Of a stretch of 20,789 nt of DNA, positions 1 to 9,528 are shown one piece after another. Source of the DNA: Catenaria anguillulae PL171 (Eukaryota > Blastocladiomycota > Blastocladiomycetes > Blastocladiales > Catenariaceae). The notes below the pieces were generated by a model. The model searched no databases and had not been told where the DNA came from. It saw only the letters and a list, made by a program, of their open reading frames with translations. Position 1 is the stretch's first letter. Each line of letters starts with the position of its first letter. The stretch covers positions 1 through 20,789 of the forward strand of contig MCFL01000367.1 in assembly GCA_002102555.1 (NCBI GenBank). The letters run 5' to 3'. Both the position numbers and the translations under genes were made by a program.

Positions 1-1
1 T

Positions 2-307
2 TTCCGCACGCCCGAAGCTGACCGGCCCGAAAAGTTTGCCGATCTCAAGGCAAAGACCATTCCCGGGTTCATTGCCGCACACACAAAGTACTTGGAGGCC
101 AACGGCACCAACGGGTATTACTTTGGCAACAAGTTGACCTACGTCGAGCTGATTCTGTTCAACTTGATCTCGTCGCTTAACAACGCCTTGGGCGGTGATG
201 CCGTGACGAAGGAGAATGCTCCCGCCTTGATCAAGGTGCATGACACGGTCAAGCAGCATCCCAAGATTGCCGAGTACTTGGCGTCGCCTCGTTTGCACCA
301 GCGCTAA
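2..307 (+). CDS. Glutathione S-transferase, C-terminal exon (5' partial)
   Basis: The reading frame is open from the window edge to a TAA at 305-307, giving about 101 residues. They resemble the all-helical C-terminal domain of a cytosolic GST of sigma/nematode-like type. The segment GNKLTYVELILFNLI matches the family's N-capping-box region (LTYADL...LF), and the tail KHPKIAEYLASP-like stretch (here KQHPKIAEYLASPRLHQR) is the usual end of such proteins. Family members conjugate glutathione to electrophiles in the cytosol. The N-terminal thioredoxin-fold domain with the catalytic Tyr or Ser lies outside the window, so class and activity cannot be judged. No intron is visible in this part. The gene runs in the same direction as the ABC transporter downstream, about 650 bp away. 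Confidence 0.85.
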   Translation, partial: FRTPEADRPEKFADLKAKTIPGFIAAHTKYLEANGTNGYYFGNKLTYVELILFNLISSLNNALGGDAVTKENAPALIKVHDTVKQHPKIAEYLASPRLHQR

Positions 308-952
308 GTGGGAGTTGGAGGCTCGGAGTGCTTTATGCTCAGTCCCTGTCTTGAGAGACACTTTGAAGAAGGTCAGTCCCGTAAGACTTTGTCATTCTTG
401 TGTGTGCAATCGTTCAGGAGTCGATAGTATTTACTGTAATGATCTACATACCAACACCATTGTCTTCACCATCACTCCCCTGAGCAGCATGGCAATAAGT
501 ACACCAATGGTTAGGAGGACACTGCGAGTGTAAATAGGTCGTACCAAAAAAAACATGAATCGAGTTGGGTCATGGGAATCTCCGTGAAGAGACTGCAGCT
601 GGTGCCCAAGCAAGCAGTCTCGTCAAGCCAAGCCGTTGGTGGCTGAGGTGGATTCGTTCACCGCTTGGGATGGCGCCAATCAGCCCACTCAAAATCAACA
701 GAGCAGCAGCGCCAATTCTGGGGCTCGTATTTTACATCCACAGACAATGAAGTAATAGACAACACCTCGTCACAATAAGATTCCTCTTGGCGGACGACAC
801 TTGCCAACTCGCCGGTAGACTGACCCGATGCATTCATCTCTTTTTGCCTGAGTCAACAGAGCTCTCCCACTTCCACCCCTCCACCCGCACCATCGCGCCT
901 ATCCGCAACGCCCATTCGGTCCATCAGTCCATCGAGCACCAACCCAATCACG
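308..952. other. Intergenic region between GST and ABC transporter
   Basis: No supportable gene was found. It should contain the GST 3' end and the ABC transporter promoter and 5' UTR. The last 120 bases before the ATG at 953 are pyrimidine-rich and C-rich (blocks of CCACC and CTCC around 865-895), as is common in fungal 5' leaders. No clear TATA box or canonical AATAAA was seen. Short open frames here show no recognisable motif. Confidence 0.5.
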
Positions 953-3896
953 ATGGCGACACCTCAGCTGCCTCCGGGCGGCTCGCCCTTGACCACACTC
1001 ACCTCGTCTGACTTTCGGGACATGTACCGCTTGGCTCAAATCGGGGTATGTGTCTGATTCGTTCACAATTCCGCATGCACAGATGTCGCGAACCATCTAC
1101 CACCAATGCCCGACTCATTCACATACCGCCCAGGTCATGGACGCCGACGGTAAACCCGCACGCATCATCACGTCAATGAACTACTTTACCTTCAACGAAG
1201 AGCGTGCCCGGCGCAACGGCGCACAGTGGCAGCCCATCCCGATCGGCAAGTATCGCATGTTCCCAAACTCGGAGCTGGAAACCTGCCCTCTGGGTTTCGT
1301 TTGCCCCGCCAACACGACACAACCCATGTACTGCCCCGTGGGCCTCTTTTGCCCGACGCCTTCGCTCTGGTTCGAGTGCCCAAAGGGCTTCTTTTGCCCC
1401 AGGTCGACCGTCAAGCCCTTCAAGTGCCACTACTTTGCACAATGTGACAACGCCACCGATTCGCCTACGCGGTATGGTATCTTTGGCTTCGTGATTGCTC
1501 TCGCCCTCTTTGCGAGCTACGGGTTTTACATCAAGTCAAAGTTGGACGCTCGCCGCCGCGCCGACAAAGAATTGGCTCTCAAGAAGGCCGGAATCGGATA
1601 CGGCCCAGTGCCTGTGGAAGAGGAAGAGCTGGGAATCGACAAGCAGCACGTGTCGGGCCAAAAGATGTTGTTTGATATTGAGTTTACCGACATTGGCCGT
1701 GTCTTACCCAACGGCAAGGCCATCATGCAGCGCGTGTCGGGCAAGTTGAGCGCGGGCCGTTCGTGTGCAATCATGGGTCCCTCGGGCGCAGGCAAGTCGA
1801 CCCTTTTTTCGTTGCTCACGGGTAAAGCTCCACGCACAAGTGGCGAGGTCAAGATTTCGGGCAAGGTCAATGAGCTCTCAAAGTATGCCAAGTTGGTTGG
1901 CTATGTTCCGCAGGAGGATATCAGTGCGTGTCTTTTCTTCTTGCCTCTTTCACTATGGACTCGACTTTTAATTTCGCTTGTTACACACAGTGATTCGCGA
2001 GCTCACGGTTTCCGACATCCTCACCCATTCGGCCTACATGCGTCTTCCCGCCGACATGTCCAAGGACCAAATCAAGGACAAGGTGGCTCAAATCACCACC
2101 TTCCTGGGCCTCTCGCATGTCAACGACTCGATCATTGGTACCGAAGCCGAGCGCGGTATTTCTGGCGGTCAACGCAAGCGTGTCAACATTGGAATGGAGC
2201 TGGTTGCAGAGCCATCGGTTTTGTTCTTGGACGAGGTCTGTCTCTCTTTATACTCTCGCCCCATGTTCTGCTCCGCGACGCTACCCGCCCATTCTCACTG
2301 CCCTCCTGCATCCTGCAACTTGCGCCACCCTGTTCTTAGCCCACTTCTGGTCTCGATTCTTCCACTTCACTCGACGTCTGTGCTCAGCTGCGCCGCATTG
2401 CCGAACAACAAAAAATGACGGTTGCCGCCGTCATCCACTCGCCGTCACCCGCTGCTTTTTCGCAATTCCACGACTTTATCCTGCTCTGCAAGGGCGGTAC
2501 CCTGGCCTACTTGGGTCCCCGCGACGAGGCACCCGCCTACTTTGAATCCATTGGCTTCAAGGTGCCCGAGGGCATTTCGGAATCCGACTTTTACATGGAT
2601 GTTGTCTCTGGTGTTGTTCCTTCGTCGTTCGACCCCAACTTTACTCCAGCGCTGCTTCCGGAATACTGGATTCGTCACACCCGCGGCGAGCCGCTCGAAA
2701 TCATCTCCAAGTCGTCCTTCTCTGCGTCTGGCGGCCACTCGGATGACAACTTCTTGTCCAACACCTGGCTGACGATTGTTGGCCTCTTTACTACCATCAA
2801 GGAGGTCATTGTCGAGTTCTTCATGTGGTTCGGCTCGCTTGTCATTTGCCGCACGGATCCCGTACGCAACACACCCAACCAATTTCGCGTCATGGTGTTG
2901 TGCGCCAAGCGCGCCATGTTGCAGGTATATCGGTCTCTGGGCACATTTTTGCGCGACCAAGGTCTTCATTTCATGTGCGGTGCCTTCATTTCGATTGCAT
3001 CCAGCAATATGCAATACTTGCGAGCCCAGCCAGACGGCGTGTGTGCATTTGCCCCCATCGCCGTTGGCGAAGGCTCATGCAAGTGGCCTATTGATCTGTT
3101 GCGCGAGGTCGGCATCTTCATGTCGGTTGGTGGTACGCCTCTTTCGCCATTCATGGTTCGCCATCGAGCGATCAACTCACTCCACTGATTTTCCAGTTCT
3201 ATTTGCCGGAATTAATGTTGGAACGCAAACGTTTGGGAATGAGCTGGTTGTGTTTTGGCGTGACACCGCAAGTGGCCAGCCCACGCTGCCGTACTTTATC
3301 TCCAAGATCCTGGTCGACGTTCCCCGCGTGATTCTTGCAGCGTTCATGTATTCGCTGTCCCTGATCCTGTTTTGGCCGTACCGCTCGCAGTACTGGACCT
3401 TGTACTCGATCATCTTGGCCCTCTACTTTACCGCGTTCGGCATGGGCTACTTCTTGTCGACCATTTTCCGTCGAGAGGTCGTTGGCCTTGTCGGAACCGG
3501 ATTCGCCCTGGCGTGGGCGCTTGTCTTGGGCGGCACGACCCCATCCATTGCCGAAATTACCGATCCCAAGCCTGGTAACATGTTGGCCAACTTTGCGTGG
3601 TTGTGGAACTGCAGTTCGCCTCGTTGGGCAATTGAGGCCTTGTATATTCACGAAGTCAGGGCTCGCAAGTACGCTTATCATCTGCCAATTTATGCTCGCA
3701 TGTGCTCAACCACTTTTGCTCACCTTGCTCTGCTTCGCTCTTGATCCATAGCTACGACATTGAGATCGGAAAGAATCACGGGTACAGGGAGGGCCGCGAG
3801 GTTTTGGCCATTTCGTACATGACGGCCATTTACTTTGGATGGTTGGTTCTCGCCTTCCTCGGCCTCAAGCTTATGAACCGCGACAAGCAAAAGTAA
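953..3896 (+). CDS. ABCG-family half transporter with Cys-rich N-terminal domain
   Basis: Six exons (953-1045, 1134-1923, 1991-2235, 2340-3132, 3197-3668, 3752-3896) join in frame to 845 codons. All five introns (64-104 nt) are GT-AG. The order is nucleotide-binding domain then membrane domain, the ABCG (White/Adp1) arrangement. Residues about 82-134 hold repeated CPxGxxCP motifs, followed by one membrane span (about 145-165). Walker A GPSGAGKST is at 246-254, a Q-loop YVPQED lies just before intron 2, the signature SGGQ is at 352-355, Walker B VLFLDE at 371-376, the D-loop SGLD follows, and the H-loop His is near 409. The Walker B/D-loop junction FLDE-PTSGLDS is rebuilt exactly across intron 3, which supports the splice model. 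The C-terminal third carries several hydrophobic helices (about 630-845). Half-size ABCG proteins dimerise to export lipids or xenobiotics; the substrate is unknown. The start at 953 has A at -3, but no signal peptide is seen, so an upstream exon is possible. Confidence 0.9.
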
Positions 3897-4494
3897 ACGG
3901 ACCAGCAACGCGGATCGTGGATGCCAGCTTCACCTACCCTTGTTTGTGTTTCCCTTTTTTTCGACTCGCTTGCCCTGGACGGCAGCCCCGATGTTCTCAT
4001 TCATATTTGCTCTGGTTTTTAGCGTTCTGCTGTGTGTTCTCCCATCTCCTTTTCTTGTCTACTCCATCGCACATTAGTTGCCGTGTCACTCGTCATATCG
4101 TTTCCATTTTGTTCCCGTCACATATTAATACTCACATCACACGAGATGCTCGTTCTCTTTTGCTTTTGGGACACTTTTCACATCCGCCACCCTCCAATGA
4201 GGTGAGATGGAGCGAACTGGTCCATGCCGTTTGCACTGTTTGCAGCGCGCTGCCTGCCATCAAACCCGGAATGCGCTGCCAGCTCGAGGCCTTACATAGC
4301 ATGAGGATCAAAGGCCACATTGCAGCGTCGTGCAATCATCATCACCTGCCGACGACGTCTGATGCAAGAGCCGTCCCTGTTCGCATGGCAGCCACGGATT
4401 GCACCAGCTTCCTGCTCCTGTCGCCGCTCTTCACATTGACGAACCCCACTCTCTGTGCGCTGGTACATTCTGGCAGGTCTGGTGAAATGCATTA

Positions 4495-4500
4495 ATAAAT
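4495..4500 (+). terminator. Candidate poly(A) signal AATAAA, plus strand
   Basis: A canonical AATAAA hexamer lies 599 bases after the ABC transporter stop. It would imply a long 3' UTR, so a nearer non-canonical signal is equally possible. Chance occurrence cannot be excluded. Confidence 0.3.
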
Positions 4501-4548
4501 CGAGGATAGACCACACGGTCACGTTGCCCAAGGGCGTAGAACAAATAG

Positions 4549-4554
4549 TTTATT
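4549..4554 (-). terminator. Candidate poly(A) signal, minus strand
   Basis: TTTATT on the plus strand is AATAAA on the minus strand. It lies about 310 bases beyond the last coding-looking minus-strand sequence (near 4861) and faces the plus-strand signal at 4495, consistent with convergent genes. Confidence 0.3.
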
Positions 4555-4825
4555 GAGCTGGAGCACAATTACGGTGAGGAGCCAACCGAGAAAACAAACA
4601 GGGAAAAGATTGGATGAGGGCAACCCTCGCAACAATAATGGGCGCGCGCGCATACTCTTGGACCAACTCGCAGACCCCACTGCTCACCGACATGCCCAGC
4701 CGCACCTTGACGAACCAAACAACAAACGGAACGACGTGAAACGAAACAAGGGGAAGCGAAACAATCAGACCGGAAAGGAAGTGATTGGGTGGGGGAAACT
4801 TGGACGCGAGGTCAGGAAACAGAAG

Positions 4826-4850
4826 ACAAAAACAAAAACAAAAACAAAAA
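4826..4850. repeat. (ACAAAA)n microsatellite
   Basis: About four copies of a 6-base A-rich unit (ACAAAA) in perfect tandem, just beyond the 3' end of the minus-strand coding-looking sequence. Confidence 0.9.
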
Positions 4851-4860
4851 TCATGGTATT

Positions 4861-6368
4861 TGATTGACCCGCGAGCGTCCGCCTTCTTGCCGGCTGGTGA
4901 TGGATGCTCGCCACAAATCTCTCAAACGCCTTGTTGCGCTCGGTGAGTACGGCCCAGTTGCGCTCCGGCGTCGCGCTGGCGGCCGCTGCGGTCTCGGCAT
5001 TGGCGATAGGCTTGAGGATGTTCGACGTGACCCACGACGCAAAAGCAGCCGCCATCACTTTGCCACGCGCTTGGGACGCCAACCAATCTCACATTTGCTG
5101 CAACTTGTCGTCTTGAGTCAGCAACCACGACTGCTTTGAACGGTCGCCGCCACTCTTCAACTTGATTGGTTTCCCGGTCGTGAGGAATGAAGCAAACTCC
5201 TTCTTGACGCGTCCGGCTCGCTGCGAAGTTTGGTACGCGTCGGTTGAGGCTTGTTTACGGGACCTTTGCCATGACCGCGCAAGCGCGCTCCGGCGTCGCG
5301 CTGGCGGCCGGCCTCGGCGATAGGCTTGAGGATGTTCGACGTGACCCACGACGCAAAAGCAGCCGCCGTCACTTTGCCACGCGGTTGGGACGCCAGCCAA
5401 TCTCGCGTTTGCTGCAACTTGTCGTCTTGAGTCAGCAACCACGACTGCTTTGAACGGTCGCCGCCACTCTTCAACTTGATTGGTTTCCCGGTCGTGAGGA
5501 ATGAAGCAAACTCCTTCTTGACGCGTCCGGCTCGCTGCGAAGTTTGGTACGCGTCGGTTGAGGCTTGTTTACGGGACCTTTGCCATGACCGCGCAAGCGA
5601 AACTGGACGTAAAGGTGAACGGCGACGGCGCGCATGATCTCTGTCGGCTTGATATTTGCCTTGGTCTTGGCACTCGTAGGCATGTACTGCCGAGCGGCGG
5701 CGGCAACCTTGAGCAGCTCTGCCTTTTCAGATTCCGTGACGAGGCTTGTGTGCGGGATACGGCCCGAGCCGTTGCGCCGTGAGCAAGCCTCGGAGCGGGC
5801 AGGCTTCGCAGCAGGACAAGCGCAAGTTGAAGAAGAGGCCTTTGGCGCGCAGGATTTCGGTTGCTGTATCGGGGTGGGTTTGGGGTTGGAATCGGTGGAG
5901 CGGTCAGGGGCCGGTGAGGGCACGAGAGATTGTTCGGGAGAGGGGGTGGGCGGAGGCGAAGCGAGTACCGGCGGGCGACTTGCAGCCGATCGCGGTGCGG
6001 GCGGGCGGATTTTGGGTTTGGTTGGGAGTGGAGGGCCGCGGATGGCGCGTAGATTTGAGGGATGAATGCCAGGCGGTAGATTGTTTGCTGCTGGGATTGG
6101 GGACGTGCGCACTTGCGGACGGAAGGGGTGTTGCCGACTGAAATGCCCACGATGGGGGGCTGGACAGTGGCCCACGTTAACACAAATCGAGGGCGAGGGG
6201 TGAAGCGGGAAAAGGGCTATGCGACGCACCATCAAATTCTCGTCACCGGTTGCCCCTTGATCGGGCCGGCGCCGCTTTGCAGGGCAAGGGGCAAGGATCA
6301 GTTGCATGGGCAGCGTCCGGCTCATCATCCGACTCGATCACCGAGGCCAGCGGGCGCTTGAGCGACAT
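4861..6368 (-). pseudogene. Unidentified minus-strand gene with internal duplication, frame-disrupted
   Basis: Not recognised. A plausible start is the ATG at 6368-6366 (MSLKRPLASVIESDDEPD), an acidic beginning typical of a nuclear protein. A possible intron runs from a GTGACG donor near 6245 to a TTTCAG acceptor near 6140. A Pro/Ser-rich linker follows, then a helical segment (ESEKAELLKVAAAARQYMP, near 5740) and a positively charged region with RVKKEFASFLTTGKPIKLKS. After that comes a W-containing helical unit (QDDKLQQTRDWLASQ, then AAAFASWVTSNILKPI). That unit is present twice because of the tandem duplication at 4960-5599. The frame changes at least once between the N-terminal and repeated parts, and the distal copy has a CGA-to-TGA stop after its KLQQM. 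The coding-like segments end near 4861. It may be a separate gene or the continuation of the zinc-finger/HNH gene upstream, whose frame overlaps its first codons. Confidence 0.4.
4960..5599. repeat. Tandem duplication, two units of about 325 and 315 bp
   Basis: Unit 1 (4960-5284) and unit 2 (5285-5599) align end to end with an offset of 325 falling to 314 after an 11-base indel near 4985-5000 / 5309-5312. Identity is very high: the last 200 bases of each unit differ at only a few positions, such as CACATTT versus CGCGTTT. Both begin with GCGCTCCGGCGTCGCGCTGG and end with ATGACCGCGCAAGCG. The near identity means the duplication is recent relative to the decay of the surrounding gene. Confidence 0.95.
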
Positions 6369-6889
6369 TGCCGTACTTGGGGGTTGCGGCTCGAGGGTCA
6401 AGGGTCGTGGGCCGCTTCGGCTGCCTGCGTGGGACAAGCAGGTAGGCACCAGTCAAAATAAAGTCACCAACGGAAGAAGTGACAACATCCAGCCTGGAGA
6501 GCACATGGTGGTTGGCACAATAGCCAGGCAAGTAATCTGCAATGATCTTGTACTGATCCCAAATACCCAACAGTAACTGCTGCGCCCGCACTTGGTCATC
6601 GCCCTGGAACAATTGGATCAGGTCTTCTGCAGCCTTCTGGTTGCGTGGGACTGCAAATCCACGCATACGGCCACGCTTTGCGTCCACCAGTCCAGCACAT
6701 TGAGCAACTTGCTCCAAAACTTGCATCATGCAAACATCCTCTGTACGCAAATCCTCATCCACACGGATGCCCAAGTACTTGTCAAAAAATCGCTTCCATA
6801 CAGACACTTGATGCGCATCCATATCGCCCTGCAGGTGGTCAGCGGGCTTGATCCATGAACTCATCCGGAAATCTGCTGCCAAATCCGCA

Positions 6890-7149
6890 CGACCGTTGAT
6901 GTAAGTGGGCAAATGTTTGGTCCAGCGGTCGAGGTTGTGGAGAGCGCAGCACGGATTGACATTCCAAACTCCGTAGCCGTAGCTGCCGATGATACGGTCC
7001 AGGAAACCCGACACGGAGTGATCGCCGACGTACGCCCCACAGCATGCGCATGGAAGGAGGTGAATCAAGAAAAGAATGGCACCATTTTCCACATCGAAAT
7101 CCAATCCACGCTTCCCTGCCTCCCTTTCCATGCGCATGATCCACGTCCA
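6890..7149 (-). other. HNH-like nuclease domain
   Basis: The minus-strand frame reads W-x3-M-x-REAGKRGLDFDVE, then CACCGAYVG, GFLDRIIGSYGYGVWNVNPC, and CALHNLDRWTKHL. This follows the layout of stand-alone HNH proteins of viruses, phages and mobile elements: a basic helix with KRG-x-x-F, a CxxCG knuckle, G-x-DR-x-x-x-x-x-GY-x-x-x-NV-x-P, and CC-x-x-CN-x-x-K. The DR, GY, NV, PCC and N-x-x-x-x-K landmarks are kept in order and at normal spacing. The second knuckle's last Cys (CC-x-x-CN) reads His (CCALHN), which could still bind zinc. Family members cut DNA. I infer a nuclease fold with good confidence but not activity. Confidence 0.7.
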
Positions 7150-7249
7150 AACTGTTGGGGAGGGATACGTCTGGGTGGTTGTACAGCACGTACACCGGGT
7201 GCTCAGGCCAGTGGACGGTTCGAGGTGCTTGAGCATGCAGAAAGGGGAT

Positions 7250-7264
7250 GGGGGGGGGGGGGGG
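7250..7264. repeat. G15 homopolymer inside the HNH gene
   Basis: Fifteen consecutive G on the plus strand (C15 on the coding strand). The upstream coding-like frame (ending ...RMFPPTIHDSPPPP) and the downstream frame that carries the HNH domain differ and meet at this run. A length change here, by replication slippage or sequencing error, would explain the frame difference. Confidence 0.9.
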
Positions 7265-7819
7265 AATCGTGAATGGTCGGCGGGAACATGCGGACGCATT
7301 GGCGGCACATGCGGCAAGGGTTGTCGGACAGCCACTCCATCAAGATTTTGCTGTCGTGGTCCAAGAAAAACGGTGCAGAATGCATGAAGGTACGGAAGAC
7401 AGCAAGACAAATTGGGTTGAAAAGCGTGCGGGCAGGCTTGAAAGGAATGTGTGGAATACACTCCAAGAACTTGCGTGCTGGGAAATTGAAGATGAACCAG
7501 AACGCGTTAATCCGTTCATAGTGGCCGAGCAAACCATTATCGAGAAAAAGCAAGGCCTTAACCACAACATCATAATGCTGCGGCCAGAACGAGAACTGGG
7601 CGGAGGGTAGCAATTCGTAGCCCGGATTGAACGCAAGCACGCAGACATGAAACGTTTTCGGCCACGCGTGCTCGAGGTAGGCGCAAGGCTGCGCGAGGCA
7701 GCGGCGGCGGCTTGGGCGGCATCTTGCTCGGCATCGGCATCTTGCTCGGCATCTCGATCGTTGTCTTGCGTAGCAAGCTGTGCAGCCAGCCGACCAAGGG
7801 TACGTGGTCCGAGCTGCCC

Positions 7820-8147
7820 GTGGACGTTGCGAAGGTGGTGCGACAAGCTGCGTTCCGGTGGCGTCTTGCGACAGCCTGGGAACGGGCAAGGCTTGGTCTT
7901 CTTGAGGTGCACGTTGTCGTAATGCGACCGTGCTTTATCCGGCAATGGATAATGCTTGCCGCAACCCGGCCACTGACACGCAAATCTGTTAATCAATGCC
8001 GGACGGTGAGAAAACTAAATGGTTGGCCAATGGGGTTTGAGAAACATACTGCTGGCCCTTGTGCTTGGCATAAACATGGGCCCTGGCATTCCGGTATGCG
8101 TCCGCCTTTGCGCGGTGGGGCGTTGCATGCTCATTGCAGATCTGACA
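7820..8147 (-). other. Three zinc fingers split by a 64-nt intron
   Basis: Finger 1 (8147-8061) reads CQIC...HVYAKH: C-x2-C, 20 residues, H-x4-H, similar to BED-type fingers of transposases. The intron at 8049-7986 follows immediately. Finger 2 (7978-7907) is C-x4-C-x12-H-x4-H (CQWPGC ... HYDNVH). Finger 3 (7888-7820) is C-x4-C-x11-H-x4-H (CPFPGC ... HLRNVH). The last two follow the classical C2H2 pattern, with the basic linker LKKTKP between them. The role is very probably DNA binding. Confidence 0.8.
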
Positions 8148-9250
8148 AACGCCCTCGTAGCGCCCATCTGGACGTGTGACCATCCGGAAAAAATCTTGAA
8201 CGACGGCAGCAGGAGGCGCAAGCGAGTGATCCGCGAGTTCAAATCGGGCGAGCTCGGTCGCCCTGAATTGCATAATCTCGCCAGCAACGGGGTGCCGCCT
8301 ACCCAGCTCGCCCTTGTTGTTCAAGTTTCGGGTCGGGGGCGTGGCCAGGCGCAGGGTTGGGGACCGGATCGGCAGCAGCGGGTCCATCAGGTGGAGGTTC
8401 GGGTTTGGGAGTGAGTTTGCGAGTGGGATCGCGAACCAGTTCTGGCATGGCCGTCTTAATGACGAACGAGGAAACGGGGGTGAGCATGTAATCTTGGCTT
8501 GACATCGCGGAACGAATAAGGACGCACAGTGTTCCAGTTCGGAGACAGGTTCAAAGAAATTTGCTGTATTGAACCTGAGATCATGCAAGGTGATTGGGGC
8601 CGTTGGTTCCACAAAGCGGAAGCGAGGCAAGTTGATCCCTTCATGCAATCGCCAGTCCAAATGTGAGTAAGGGCACCAGGCATGCATGTGTATGAGCAAT
8701 CTCCGTACCGTCAACACAGACGAGATCCAGGAGCACCTCACCATTGGGCATGGTGCGAACGAGGTTCAAGACCTCGTTGATCGGGAGGGCGGGCGGCGCA
8801 CCCGAGCCGGGTTTGGGAACGTAGATGGCCGGAAATTGGTGGGCCGCGTGCATGTTTGCCTTGTGGTAATACAGTTGGAAGAGCAACGGGCGGGCTGGTT
8901 CACCCTGATGATAAATGAGCGATGATCAGCTCGGTGAGACATGTTGCTCATGGACATGGAATTCTCAGCAAAAGCGAAAAGGGTGGAACGTACAATTCGG
9001 GTGCCAGGTAAGGTGCAGTCACGTCGTCGCCAGCCAGCATGTTGTTAATTGCCGTCAGGAATGCGGCCGGCGAGCCCGAGGCGTTGGCAATCGATTGCTC
9101 GATTGTGTTAACTTGAGCTTGATTAGCCGCCAGAGTCAGGAGGCTCTGACTGGGCATGTACACCCACGGGCGGCATTGGCGCTGGACGATGTTGACGGTG
9201 ATGGCAGTGGTGGCGGATTGCCACTGGCAGGCAGTCGTTGCGGCATGAAT

Positions 9251-9528
9251 CGCGCATCGACAGCTGCAGGACTCGGAAACAGATGGGGGGTCAGATCATT
9301 TACATACCGTTGGATGAGTCGGTATGCACTGTGTAAGAATGGGAGACGAGAGAGCCAAAAACAATAGGTTGAGGGCAAAGCCAAGCCCAACCAACGTGTC
9401 GGCTCACGTCTCCGATCCAACTCACAGATCGCACGACCGGCTCACCGAGGACATGAACGACAATCTCGCAAACCTCGAGCTCATGCCATTCTCCATGCGA
9501 TCCTTGTGCCTTTCCTCCAAGTAGCCGC
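9251..9528. promoter_or_regulatory. Divergent spacer between HNH gene and recombinase gene
   Basis: The minus-strand zinc-finger/HNH sequence starts to the left and the plus-strand recombinase sequence to the right, so this stretch should hold promoters for both if they were ever transcribed. I see no specific element. Weak open frames on the minus strand (up to about 9420) may be part of the first gene's 5' end. Confidence 0.3.

Larger units (their letters stand above)
3897..4860. other. Long 3' region between ABC transporter and minus-strand genes
   Basis: No gene is supportable here. Bases 3930-4150 are T/C-rich, like 3' UTR or spacer. Open frames around 3840-4500 lack any domain signal and overlap in all frames. 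The stretch contains poly(A)-like signals for both strands near 4.5 kb and an A-rich microsatellite at 4826-4850. It is most simply the meeting point of two convergent transcription units. Confidence 0.5.
6325..9250 (-). pseudogene. Multi-exon zinc-finger / HNH-nuclease gene, frames interrupted
   Basis: Read on the minus strand, coding-like segments follow one another. First is a region around 9210-8700 containing QSLLTLAANQAQVNTIEQS and FQLYYHKANMHAAHQFPAIY. Next come a Pro-rich segment near 8500-8300, a CxxC...HxxxxH finger (8147-8061), two C2H2 fingers (7978-7820), an acidic Ala/Gln/Asp run, and a hydrophobic aromatic segment (7679-7265, with YDVVVKALLFLDNGLLGHYE). An HNH-like domain (about 7149-6890) and a helical C-terminus to about 6460 complete it. 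One intron is clear: 8049-7986, GTATGT...CAG, 64 nt, joining KGQQ to FACQWPGCGK in frame. Frame changes occur near 7700 and at the G15 run (7250-7264), and the joins around 8300-8700 and 8900-9000 are unresolved, so the copy is either decayed or badly affected by sequence errors. Fingers plus a nuclease domain suggest a DNA-targeting enzyme of a mobile element; this is inference. Confidence 0.5.

Noticed and set aside
3839-4495. Long plus-strand open frame after the ABC transporter
   Set aside because: It overlaps the last ABC exon in another frame, has no domain signal, and covers T/C-rich spacer; treated as chance.
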